NCBI RefSeq assembly: GCF_030814215.1
Contig: NZ_JAUSUT010000001.1
Location: 1,426,001 to 1,490,000 of the forward strand
Length of the DNA stretch: 64,000 bases
Origin: Amycolatopsis thermophila
GTDB lineage: Bacteria > Actinomycetota > Actinomycetes > Mycobacteriales > Pseudonocardiaceae
Reading direction: 5' to 3'
The notes below the pieces were generated by a model. It did no database searches, was not told the DNA's origin, and saw nothing but the letters and a program-made list of their open reading frames with translations. Within the stretch, counting starts at the first letter, position 1. Each line of letters begins with the position of its first letter. Made by a program: the position numbers and the translations under genes. Below, one piece after another: positions 55,147-64,000 of the stretch.

Positions 55147-56091
55147 GTGGGTACTGAGGGCGCACTCGTCGGCGGCCGGTACCGGTTGGACCAGCCGATC
55201 GGTCGCGGCCGGGCCGGAATCGTCTGGCTGGCGTACGACACGCAGCTGAACCGCACCGTGGCCGCCAAGAAGATGCCGGTCGCGCCGGGGCACAGCGAGC
55301 AGTCGATCGCGACCGCCCTGGACGAGGGCCGCGCCGCGATGCGGATCCAGCACAACTGCGCGATCGGCGTGTACGACGTGCTCCGCGACGGGCAGGACCC
55401 GTGGCTGGTCATGGAGTACGTGCCGTCACGCAACATGGCGGACTTCCTGACCGAGTACGGCACCCTGAGCCCGGACCAGACGGCCTTCCTGGGCATCCAG
55501 CTCGCGTCGGCGCTCAACGCGGCGCACCACGTCGGGGTCGTGCACCGCGGCCTGGAACCGGGCAACGTGCTGCTCGCCGACGACGGCGGCGTCAAGGTCA
55601 CGGACATCGGGTTCACCGGCGCCGGGTTCAACCCCGCCTACCGGGCGCCCGAACTGTCCCGAGGCGCGACGGCCGCGCCGGCCACCGACGCCTTCTCCCT
55701 CGGCGCGACGCTCTACACCGCGGTCGAGGGTGTGCCGCCCTACGGCGACCACGGCAGCGGCCCGCTGCGCGAGCCCGAGAAGGCCGGCGTGCTGGCCCCC
55801 GCGCTGATGAAACTGCTGCGCGAGGACCCGCTGAGCCGCCCCACGCTGGCCGACAGCATCACCTCGTTCCAGGCGATCACGCAGGGACGCCAGACCGCGT
55901 TCATCCCGCCGACGGCGCCCGCGCTGCCGACGGTGCCGGCGTTCCGGCCGCAGCCCCCACCGCCCCCGGCGCCGAAGCAGCCGATCGTGAACCTGTCCCC
56001 GAAGCGGGTGCGGCAGCTGATCCTGACCACGATGGCCGTCCTGGTCGCGGCGGCGATCGGGATCGGGGTCAGCCAGCTGCTGTTCCTCTGA
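55147..56091 (+). CDS. membrane-anchored protein pseudokinase
   Basis: A 314-residue kinase-like protein that lacks the catalytic residues. The catalytic loop reads HRGLEPGN (133-140), with the HRD Asp replaced by Gly and the following Lys by Glu; the metal-binding DFG is DIG (153-155), and the activation segment is very short before APEL. The ATP-anchoring Lys41 and the Gly loop GRGRAG remain. A Pro-rich linker and one C-terminal helix place it at the membrane. It may act as a scaffold or regulator of the kinase encoded just upstream (inference). Confidence 0.85.
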   Translation: MGTEGALVGGRYRLDQPIGRGRAGIVWLAYDTQLNRTVAAKKMPVAPGHSEQSIATALDEGRAAMRIQHNCAIGVYDVLRDGQDPWLVMEYVPSRNMADFLTEYGTLSPDQTAFLGIQLASALNAAHHVGVVHRGLEPGNVLLADDGGVKVTDIGFTGAGFNPAYRAPELSRGATAAPATDAFSLGATLYTAVEGVPPYGDHGSGPLREPEKAGVLAPALMKLLREDPLSRPTLADSITSFQAITQGRQTAFIPPTAPALPTVPAFRPQPPPPPAPKQPIVNLSPKRVRQLILTTMAVLVAAAIGIGVSQLLFL

Positions 56092-56097
56092 CCCCGG

Positions 56098-56772
56098 TCA
56101 CACCAGCCGGCGGTCGGAGGCCCAGCGGGACAGCTCGTAGCGGTTGGACAGCTGCGTCTTGCGCAGGACGCTGGAGACGTGCGTCTCGACCGTCTTCACC
56201 GAGATGAACAGCTCCGACGCGATCTCCTTGTAGGCGTACCCGCGCGCGAGCAGGCGCAGGACGTCCCGCTCGCGTGGGGTCAGCAGGTCCAGCTCCGGGT
56301 CGCTGATCGGCGCGGAGCCGGGGCGGTCGGCGAACGCGTCCAGCACGAAACCGGCCAGGCGCGGGGAAAACACCGCGTCGCCCTCGGAGACGCGGGCGAT
56401 GGCGCGCACCAGTTCCTTCGACGAGATCGTCTTCGTGACGTACCCGCGGGCACCGGCGCGGATGACCGCGATGACGTCCTCCGCCGCGTCGGACACCGAC
56501 AGCGCCAGGAACACCACGTCGGGCAGCTCGGTGCGGACCCGGCGCAGCACCTCGGCCCCGCCGCCGTCGGGCATGTGCACGTCCAGGAGCACCACCTGCG
56601 GCCTGGTCCGGGCGATCCCGGCGACCGCCTCGCCCACCGAACCCGCCTCGCCGACCACCCGCACCTCGTCGGTGATCGAGTCCAGCTCCGTGCGCACGCC
56701 CGCCCGGAACAGCGCGTGGTCGTCGACCAGGAACACGCTGATGGGGGCCTTCGGCTGCGGTGTCTCGCTCAA
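56098..56772 (-). CDS. NarL/LuxR family response regulator
   Basis: A 224-residue regulator. The receiver domain has acidic Asp17-Asp18, the phosphorylation site Asp64 in LLDVHMPDG and a conserved Lys near residue 115; the LuxR-type HTH is at the end (LTPRERDVLRLLARGYAYKEIASELFISVKTVETHVSSVLRK). TTG 56772 overlaps the kinase stop by four bases (TTGA) and has GGAGGGACGCG upstream. It forms a coupled two-component pair with the next gene. Its end is only 6 bases from the convergent pseudokinase gene. Confidence 0.92.
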   Translation of the reverse strand: MSETPQPKAPISVFLVDDHALFRAGVRTELDSITDEVRVVGEAGSVGEAVAGIARTRPQVVLLDVHMPDGGGAEVLRRVRTELPDVVFLALSVSDAAEDVIAVIRAGARGYVTKTISSKELVRAIARVSEGDAVFSPRLAGFVLDAFADRPGSAPISDPELDLLTPRERDVLRLLARGYAYKEIASELFISVKTVETHVSSVLRKTQLSNRYELSRWASDRRLV

Positions 56773-58112
56773 CGCGTCCCTCCAGAATCGGCCTTGACCG
56801 GCATCTCCAGCTGCACCTCGGTCCCCTCCCCCGGGGACGTGCGCAGCCGCGTGGTGCCGCCGTTGCGCTCCATCCTCCCCCGGATCGAATCGGCCAGGCC
56901 ATGCCGGTCCTCCGACACGGCGTCCGGGTCGAACCCCTTGCCCCGGTCGCGCACGAACACGGTGACCGCCGTGGGCTCGACCTCGGCGTACACGCTCACC
57001 TCGTCCACCCCGGCGTGCTTGGCCGCGTTGACCATCGCCTCGCGGGCCGCCAGGACCAGCGCGGTGAGCCGGTCGTCGAGCTCCGCGTCGCCGACGACGA
57101 CCTGCGACACCGAGATCGCGAAGGTGTCCTCGACCTCGCCGCACGCGCCCGCGATCGCCTCCGACAGCTGCCGGGTCGCCCGCTCGGTCTTCGGCGTCCC
57201 GTAGCCCGACGGCCCGTACAGCCAGCCGCGCAGCTCGCGTTCCTGGCTGCGCGCCAGCCGGGCGACCTCCTTCGGCGCCTCCGCCTGCTTCTGGATCAGC
57301 GCCAGCGTCTGCAGCACCGAATCGTGCAGGTGCGCCGCGATCTCCGCGCGCTCCTCGGTGCGGATGCGGGCGCGCCGCTCCTCCCCCAGGTCACGCACCA
57401 TCCGGAGCCAGAACGGGACCGTCAGCACGGCCACCCCGACCAGCGTCGCGAGCACGGCGAGCAGCGCGAACTGCACCTGGTCGAGCGAACCCGAGCGGAG
57501 CACGACGACCCCGATCCCGGTGATCACCAGTGCGACGCCCGCGAGGATCCGGATCGCGGCCGACCACCCGCCACCCCCGAGCACGACACCGGCGACGCCG
57601 GACCGCGCCCCGATCCGCCAGCGGCGGCGCTGCGACTCGTCGGCCTCGCGCCACACGACCGCGGCGCCGACCAGCGCGAGCGCCAGTGGCACCGCGACCC
57701 AGCCGTTGATCGCCCCCGTGATGGCACCGCCGGCGACCAGCAGGCCGATGCCCAGGATCAGCAGACCGATGGCCTGCTGCTTTTCCTTGGCCGTCGCCGG
57801 CGCCTCGGTCTCCTCGCGGCGCCGCTGCGGCACGAACACCCACAGCAACCCGTAGGCGACCATCCCGGCGCCGCCGAACGCGGCCAGCACGGCGAAGGTG
57901 GCCCGCACCCACAGCACCTTGACGCCGAGGTGGTCGGCCAGCCCGGAGGCGACACCGGCCACCACGCGGCTGGACCGGCGCCGGTACATCCTGGGCCGCT
58001 CGTCGGCCTCGGTCAGCGCGCTCCCGGCTGCCGGCACCACGGCACCCTCGCCCGCGGGGCGCGGCAACGGCATGCCGGTCTCGGTCCGGGTTCTTTCCTG
58101 CACGTGATCCAT
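56769..58112 (-). CDS. PspC-domain sensor histidine kinase
   Basis: A 447-residue NarX-type kinase. An N-terminal PspC domain (SSRVVAGVASGLADHLGVKVLWVRATF, residues ~47-73) is fused to several membrane helices, then a HisKA_3 domain with the phospho-acceptor His263 in AHLHDSVLQT, and a HATPase domain (REAMVNAAKHAG, DRGKGFDP). This arrangement is typical of actinobacterial envelope-stress systems. ATG 58112 is chosen; the longer reading adds nine residues. It is divergent from a PspC/LiaF-like gene, which it probably regulates. Confidence 0.92.
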   Translation of the reverse strand: MDHVQERTRTETGMPLPRPAGEGAVVPAAGSALTEADERPRMYRRRSSRVVAGVASGLADHLGVKVLWVRATFAVLAAFGGAGMVAYGLLWVFVPQRRREETEAPATAKEKQQAIGLLILGIGLLVAGGAITGAINGWVAVPLALALVGAAVVWREADESQRRRWRIGARSGVAGVVLGGGGWSAAIRILAGVALVITGIGVVVLRSGSLDQVQFALLAVLATLVGVAVLTVPFWLRMVRDLGEERRARIRTEERAEIAAHLHDSVLQTLALIQKQAEAPKEVARLARSQERELRGWLYGPSGYGTPKTERATRQLSEAIAGACGEVEDTFAISVSQVVVGDAELDDRLTALVLAAREAMVNAAKHAGVDEVSVYAEVEPTAVTVFVRDRGKGFDPDAVSEDRHGLADSIRGRMERNGGTTRLRTSPGEGTEVQLEMPVKADSGGTR

Positions 58113-58237
58113 GGTTCTGCCATGGTCACATGGCCGCAAGAACGATTCATCAGGGAAAACCCCCGGGATCTCCGCCCGCGAAACCTCAGGGTCGTTCCCC
58201 GATGTGCCCGGCGGCGCGCTCGCGCATCCTGGTCACC

Positions 58238-59494
58238 ATGAACGACACGGCAGAAGCTCCGAAACCGCAAGGCCTGGGCGGTTTCGAGGAGACCGTGAAG
58301 GACTTCTGGGCCAGCCGCCCGCGGCGCCCCGCACGGGGAGGCAAGATCGGCGGTGTCGCGGCCGCGATCGGCAACAGGTACGGCATCGACCCGGTGATCG
58401 TGCGGGTGGCGTTCGTGACGGCGACCGTCTTCGGCGGTGTCGGCGCCTCGCTCTACGTGCTGTGCTGGCTGCTGTTCCCGGCCGAGGGCGACGGGAGCTC
58501 GCCGATCGAGGCGCTGTTCGGGCAGGGCCGCAGCTCGATGAGCAAGCACATGACGATCGTGCTGGCGATCCTGTTCTTCCCGCTGTCCAGCTGGGCGTTC
58601 GCCGGGGGCTGGTTCGACGGCGGCGGCATCATCGGGGCGGCGCTGATGGTCGTCGCGCTGTACCTGCTGCACCGGGGGCGGGGCCACCTGTACCGGCCGG
58701 CGCCGGTGACCCGCGTGGCCACCGACGTGGGGCCCGCCGCGTTCTCCATGAGCACGCCGGGGAGCACCACCACCGAGCGGAACGAGCCCGGGTGGGACCC
58801 GCTCGGCGCGGATCCGATGGCGTGGGACCTGCCGGACCCGCAACCCGCCCCGGTTCCCTCGCCGCCGCCACCGCCGCCCGCGCCGCGCCGGCGGAGCAAG
58901 ATCGGCATCGCGACGTTCGGGATCGCACTGCTGGTGGCCGGGGTCGGCGCGGCGATCGGCGCCGACGGGGAGACCTGGTTTTCGCCGCAGCACGTCATCG
59001 GGCTGGTGCTCGGGGTGCTGGGCGTCGGGATGGTGGCCGGCGCGTTCGCCGGCGGTGGCCGCAAGCTGGCCATCCTCGCGGTCCCGCTGTCCATCGCGGG
59101 CATCGCGCTCACCACGGTGCCGGTCGCGGACTACGCCGGTGGCGTCGGTGACCTGCGGGCCACGCCGCTGACCGCGGCGCAGGTGCAGCCGACCTACCAG
59201 CGGACGGCGGGTTCGGTGGACCTGGACCTCACCGCCTTGCCCGCGGACGTGCCGGTGACGACCGAGATCCACCTGGGTGCGGGCGAAACGACCGTGCTGG
59301 TGCCGGCCACGGCCGACGTGACCTACTCGTGCGAGTCGCACGCCGGTGACGTGCAGTGCCTGGGTCACGGCAGCAGCGGGCTGGGAGCCGGCCCCACGAC
59401 GGGCGTCGACTACGGCAAGGACGGTCCCGGTGGGCTGCAGCTCAACCTCAAGATCGACCAGGGAGCGGGCGACGTGGAGGTGAACCGTGGCTGA
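58238..59494 (+). CDS. PspC-domain membrane protein with LiaF-like C-terminal part
   Basis: A 418-residue membrane protein. The N-terminus holds a PspC domain (GKIGGVAAAIGNRYGIDPVIVRVAF), followed by membrane helices, a Pro-rich loop, two more helices, and a C-terminal beta-rich domain (VDLDLTALPADVPVTTEIHLGAGETTVLVP) like the LiaF/DUF2154 cell-wall-stress domain. The gene faces away from the histidine kinase, so the layout resembles LiaFSR. ATG 58238 lacks a strong ribosome site. Confidence 0.85.
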   Translation: MNDTAEAPKPQGLGGFEETVKDFWASRPRRPARGGKIGGVAAAIGNRYGIDPVIVRVAFVTATVFGGVGASLYVLCWLLFPAEGDGSSPIEALFGQGRSSMSKHMTIVLAILFFPLSSWAFAGGWFDGGGIIGAALMVVALYLLHRGRGHLYRPAPVTRVATDVGPAAFSMSTPGSTTTERNEPGWDPLGADPMAWDLPDPQPAPVPSPPPPPPAPRRRSKIGIATFGIALLVAGVGAAIGADGETWFSPQHVIGLVLGVLGVGMVAGAFAGGGRKLAILAVPLSIAGIALTTVPVADYAGGVGDLRATPLTAAQVQPTYQRTAGSVDLDLTALPADVPVTTEIHLGAGETTVLVPATADVTYSCESHAGDVQCLGHGSSGLGAGPTTGVDYGKDGPGGLQLNLKIDQGAGDVEVNRG

Positions 59495-59729
59495 GCAGGA
59501 CAACCCCTACGCCCACGACACGGAGACGCGGGCGCCGGAACGCCGGCGCGGGGTGGACGCCTTCACCCTGGTCCTCGGCATCGGGACGCTGCTGGTCTCG
59601 GCGTACGTCCTCAGCGACGGCGCGACCTGGCTGCCCGCGTTCGACCTCAAGTGGGTGCTCGCCGGGGGCGCGGTGCTCGTCGGGGTGCTGATGCTGGGAG
59701 CCTCGATGCGGGGAGGGCGCCGGGACTGA
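59487..59729 (+). CDS. small membrane protein coupled to the PspC gene
   Basis: An 80-residue protein with two membrane helices (AFTLVLGIGTLLVSAYVLS and WVLAGGAVLVGVLMLGASM) and charged ends. GTG 59487 overlaps the preceding gene by eight bases and has GGAGG upstream. No family is recognised; it is probably an accessory of the same envelope-stress module. Confidence 0.75.
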   Translation: MAEQDNPYAHDTETRAPERRRGVDAFTLVLGIGTLLVSAYVLSDGATWLPAFDLKWVLAGGAVLVGVLMLGASMRGGRRD

Positions 59730-59747
59730 CGGTGCCGGCCAGGCCGG

Positions 59748-59783
59748 AAAAAGGGAGCCGCGGATGTCCGCGGCTCCCTTTTT
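59748..59783. terminator. two-way terminator between the PspC unit and guaA
   Basis: A perfect 16-bp stem (AAAAAGGGAGCCGCGG with CCGCGGCTCCCTTTTT) and a 4-base loop, with T-runs on both strands, between convergent genes ending at 59729 and 59801. Confidence 0.93.
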
Positions 59784-59800
59784 CGTGCACAGCTGTGGGG

Positions 59801-61357
<1,557 letters not shown>

Positions 61358-61692
61358 CGGACCTCCATCAGGACGACGTGTGTCTCCCATCGTCCCAGGT
61401 GGGCTGGGTCACGTGCGCCCGGGGACGCCGATTGACCGAAGGCCCCGGGCGGTGTCGGCGCGGGGCCTTCGCGGGCTCGGGGTCGGCGCGGCGGTCGCCT
61501 CTCGGCGAAAGGTCCGAACAGGGCTCCGGCCGAATCGGTGTTCCCTGACGGCGAAGTGGTGAGGCCCGGGGGACACGGACCGCGCCGACCGCTTCGTTCA
61601 ACGGCGCGTGCCGGGCGGGTATTCCGTAACGGGCCGCGCGCTGCTCCCGATCTTGGTGCGTCGCCGAGGAGGAGCAGAGCGACTTCCGGTGG
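61358..61692. promoter_or_regulatory. 335-bp region upstream of guaA with an orphan hairpin
   Basis: No gene is seen. It should hold the guaA promoter. A hairpin with perfect 10-bp arms CGAAGGCCCC (61437-61446) and GGGGCCTTCG (61462-61471) lies about 80 bases upstream of guaA, with no gene ending nearby. It may be a leader structure or a terminator of an unseen RNA. Confidence 0.4.
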
Positions 61693-62100
61693 ATGCTGCC
61701 CGGATGCGCGCTGATCCTGGCGAGCATCGTGATCGGGTTCGCCTGGAACCTCGCGGCGAGCCGCGCCATGGGCTGGTACAAGAACGCTTGCCACGTCGAC
61801 CTCGACGGGCCCGGGAACGTCGGTCTGCTGGCGATCCTTGTTCCGCAGTTGCTCTCGTTCATCGTCTACTCCGGCATCGCCGGATGGGTGATCGTCTGGC
61901 GTTGCCGTCGGTGGCTCTGGCGGGTCCTGGCCCTGGTCGTCACCGTCGCCGGGGCGGTTCTGCTGACCTGGGCCTTCTGGACCTGGCAGCTCACCGAAGT
62001 GGTCCCCCACGTCGCCGAGCTGGGCACCTTGAACCCCATCTGCCTGGTCGACGACCCACCCGGCTGGCCATCCTTTTTCCCGATTCACCCGATGGGCTAG
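61693..62100 (+). CDS. small hypothetical membrane protein
   Basis: A 135-residue protein with three predicted helices (LPGCALILASIVIGFAWNLA, VPQLLSFIVYSGIAGWVIVW, VLALVVTVAGAVLLTWAFW) and a polar C-terminus with two Cys overall. ATG is the first start; the GAGGAGGA stretch is 16 bases upstream, which is rather far. It ends 50 bases before the aldehyde dehydrogenase and could be co-transcribed with it. No family recognised. Confidence 0.6.
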   Translation: MLPGCALILASIVIGFAWNLAASRAMGWYKNACHVDLDGPGNVGLLAILVPQLLSFIVYSGIAGWVIVWRCRRWLWRVLALVVTVAGAVLLTWAFWTWQLTEVVPHVAELGTLNPICLVDDPPGWPSFFPIHPMG

Positions 62101-62150
62101 ACGCGCCGACCACGAAACCACCCTCCGTCAGGCGGCCTAAGTTGTCAGGC

Positions 62151-63596
62151 ATGGACACCATCACGCCGGAACCGCGCCCGGCCTGGATCGCCGGCCGGGC
62201 GGAGCAGGGTACCGCCACGCTGAACGTGCACCACCCGTTCGACGGAAGCGAGGTGGCGACCGTCGCGGTGCCGGGGCCGGACCAGGTCGAGCGCGCGGTG
62301 GCCGCCGCGGTCGCCGTCGCTCCCCGGCTGCGCCGCGCCCCCGCGCACCAGCGGGCCGCCGCCCTGGAGCACACCTCGAAACAACTCGCCGCGCGCGCCG
62401 AGGAACTCGCCGAGCTGATCACCGCCGAGAACGGCAAGCCCCTGAAGTGGGCCGAGGCCGAGGTCCGCCGCGCGGTCTCGGTCTTCCGCATCGCCGCCGA
62501 GGAAGCCCGCCGCTTCTCCGGCGACCTCCAGCGCCTGGACACCGACACCGCCGGCGAGGGGCGCCTCGCCGTGGTGCGCCGCGTTCCCCGCGGCCCCGTG
62601 CTGGGCATCGCACCGTTCAACTTCCCGCTCAACCTGGTCGCCCACAAGGTCGCGCCCGCGCTCGCGGTCGGCGCGCCGATCATCGTCAAGCCGGCGCCGC
62701 GCACCCCGCTGTCCGCGCTCGTCCTGGGCGAGATCCTGGCCGAGACGGACCTGCCCGCGGGTGCGTTCTCCGTGCTGCCGCTGGGCAACGAGGACACCGC
62801 GAAGCTCGTCACCGACCCGCGCCTGCCGGTCGTGTCGTTCACCGGCTCGGGCCCGGTCGGCTGGTCGCTGGCCGACGCCGCCCCGCGCAAGCACGTCGTC
62901 CTCGAGCTGGGCGGCAACGCGGCCGCGGTCGTGCTCGGCGACTGGACGGACCTGGCCGGCGCCGCGCAGCGCATCGCGACGTTCGGCAATTACCAGGCCG
63001 GCCAGTCGTGCATCGCGGTGCAGCGGGTGATCGTCGAGCGGTCCGTCGCCGACGAGTTCATCCCGGCGCTCGCCGAGGCCATCGCGGCACAGCGCACCGG
63101 CGACCCCTATGACTCCACAGTGGACGTCGGCCCGGTCGTCGACGAGGCCGCCGCCGAGCGGATCGTGGCGTGGGTCGACGAGGCCGTCGCCGCCGGCGCC
63201 AAGCTCCTGGCCGGCGGCTCACGCCAGGGCGCGACCGTCGAACCGACCCTGCTCACCAGCGTCCCCGCGGACGTGAAGGCCTGGTCGGAGGAGATCTTCG
63301 GCCCCGTCCTGGCCGTCTCGGTGGTCGACGACGCCGACGAGGCCTTCGCCGCGGTGAACGCCTCCGCCTACGGGCTGCAAGCGGGGGTGTTCACGCGCGA
63401 CGTGCGGCTCGCCTTCCGCGCCTCCGCCGAACTCGAGGTCGGCGGCGTGATCATCGGCGACGTCCCGTCCTACCGCGCCGACCAGATGCCCTACGGCGGG
63501 GTGAAGGGCTCCGGGGTGGGTCGCGAGGGCGTCCTCGCCGCCATGCACGACCTCACCGAGGAGCGGGTCACCGTGTTCGCCGGGATCGATCTGTAG
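62151..63596 (+). CDS. NAD(P)-dependent aldehyde dehydrogenase
   Basis: A 481-residue ALDH-superfamily enzyme oxidising an aldehyde to its acid. The Asn-containing motif PFNFPLNLVAHKVAPAL, the SFTGSGPVG segment, the catalytic Glu252 in LELGGN, and the nucleophile Cys287 in AGQSCIAVQ are all present. ATG 62151 begins the family N-terminus; an in-frame reading from 61608 is not conserved and overlaps the small membrane gene. The natural substrate is unknown. It ends over the tail of the convergent GMC gene (29-bp overlap). Confidence 0.93.
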   Translation: MDTITPEPRPAWIAGRAEQGTATLNVHHPFDGSEVATVAVPGPDQVERAVAAAVAVAPRLRRAPAHQRAAALEHTSKQLAARAEELAELITAENGKPLKWAEAEVRRAVSVFRIAAEEARRFSGDLQRLDTDTAGEGRLAVVRRVPRGPVLGIAPFNFPLNLVAHKVAPALAVGAPIIVKPAPRTPLSALVLGEILAETDLPAGAFSVLPLGNEDTAKLVTDPRLPVVSFTGSGPVGWSLADAAPRKHVVLELGGNAAAVVLGDWTDLAGAAQRIATFGNYQAGQSCIAVQRVIVERSVADEFIPALAEAIAAQRTGDPYDSTVDVGPVVDEAAAERIVAWVDEAVAAGAKLLAGGSRQGATVEPTLLTSVPADVKAWSEEIFGPVLAVSVVDDADEAFAAVNASAYGLQAGVFTRDVRLAFRASAELEVGGVIIGDVPSYRADQMPYGGVKGSGVGREGVLAAMHDLTEERVTVFAGIDL

Positions 63597-64000
63597 ACAC
63601 CAGGGGCAGGCGCAGGGCGGCCGGTGCGTCGGCCGGGACCGCCGGGTTCGACGGCGCGACCGGCTCGATCCGCCGGTAGCCCTGCGACTGGTCCGGCCGC
63701 GGATCGGCCTCGCCCTTGTTGGGCCAGAACGAGAACGCGCGCTCGGCCTGCGCGGTGATCGTCAGCGACGGGTTCACGCCCAGGTTCGCGGTGATCGCCG
63801 TACCGTCCACGATGGACAGGCCGGGGTAGTTGAACACCCGGTGGTAGGGGTCGATCACGCCGTCCTCGGGGCTGGTGCCGATGGGGGCGCCGCCGATGAA
63901 GTGCGCGGTGAGCGGGATGTCGAACACCTCGCCCCACGTGCCACCGGCGATGCCGTCGATGTGCTTCGCGGTCAGCTCGTTGGCCTGGTGGCCGGCCGGG
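63568..64000 (-). CDS. GMC oxidoreductase (cholesterol-oxidase-like), C-terminal part
   Basis: The last ~144 codons of a GMC-family FAD oxidoreductase; the N-terminus lies beyond base 64000. The active-site His is in LTAHFIGGAPIG, and the FAD-binding end reads YPGLSIVDGTAITANLGVNPSLTI followed by AERAF. This resembles mycobacterial ChoD-type proteins, which also lie in the guaB/guaA neighbourhood. The Arg-rich C-terminal tail overlaps the end of the aldehyde dehydrogenase gene. Confidence 0.85.
   Translation of the reverse strand, partial: PAGHQANELTAKHIDGIAGGTWGEVFDIPLTAHFIGGAPIGTSPEDGVIDPYHRVFNYPGLSIVDGTAITANLGVNPSLTITAQAERAFSFWPNKGEADPRPDQSQGYRRIEPVAPSNPAVPADAPAALRLPLVSTDRSRRTR

Overview
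The window is GC-rich (about 70 percent or more), uses many GTG and TTG starts, and carries a gene content typical of an actinobacterium. The likely source is a Pseudonocardiaceae chromosome such as Amycolatopsis or a relative (inference from gene order and protein style, not from a search). Most of it is core chromosome. Two blocks of conserved order are recognisable from memory: sdhCDAB with a D-Ala-D-Ala carboxypeptidase and an SCO4848-type membrane protein, as in Streptomyces; and the mycobacterial Rv0948c-Rv0957 block (chorismate mutase, UvrD1/PcrA, M23 peptidase, SucCD, a DUF5336 protein, PerM, PurN, PurH). No tRNA, rRNA, CRISPR array or insertion sequence was seen.

Layout. 1-4.9 kb: end of a BMP-type nucleoside lipoprotein gene, then the succinate dehydrogenase operon and a two-way terminator. 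5-10.7 kb: a secreted vWA protein, an SCO4848-like protein, a DD-carboxypeptidase, a YihY/BrkB membrane protein and trpS. 10.7-21.7 kb: LysR/TDT exporter pair, HTH regulator, exonuclease III, MBL hydrolase, NADP-isocitrate dehydrogenase, a HhH-GPD glycosylase, small zinc and DUF1918 proteins, an MFS exporter and DUF3017-folD. 21.9-25.8 kb: a 1,119-residue protein ending in a TNT (NAD glycohydrolase toxin) domain, with a tandem-repeat middle, followed by a pentapeptide-repeat protein. 25.9-32.4 kb: a tightly coupled SOS mutasome operon (imuA'-imuB-43-codon ORF-dnaE2-NUDIX) behind a perfect LexA box and a second near-perfect one. 32.5-34.9 kb: TetR with a divergent aldo/keto reductase and a PhzF protein, with paired palindromes between. 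34.9-42.1 kb: purH, purN, perM, DUF5336 and sucDC. 42.2-50.6 kb: a large membrane protein, an M23 peptidase, an 80-residue protein with its own perfect LexA box, an amidohydrolase, pcrA, a DUF1707 protein and chorismate mutase. 50.6-59.7 kb: membrane-anchored proteins, an active Ser/Thr kinase with a pseudokinase beside it, and a PspC-type envelope-stress module (histidine kinase, LuxR regulator, divergent PspC/LiaF-like protein). 59.8-64 kb: guaA, a small membrane protein, an aldehyde dehydrogenase and the C-terminus of a GMC oxidoreductase.

Most notable signals. (1) Chorismate mutase is preceded by a 20-codon leader peptide containing Tyr-Arg-Phe-Phe-Tyr, a strong terminator, and a perfect 9-bp antiterminator pairing: a complete ribosome-mediated attenuator. 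(2) A 43-codon ORF sits between imuB and dnaE2 with one-base TGATG overlaps on both sides, and its product has a clamp-motif-like QMLLP. (3) A perfect LexA box lies directly in front of an uncharacterised 80-residue gene, suggesting a new SOS-induced small protein. (4) A multidomain TNT-type protein with a diverged active site. (5) A pseudokinase (HRD to HRG, DFG to DIG) sits next to an intact kinase.

Method limits: all calls come from reading the sequence and from memory of families. No database search was run. Locus names from other organisms are recalled, not looked up.
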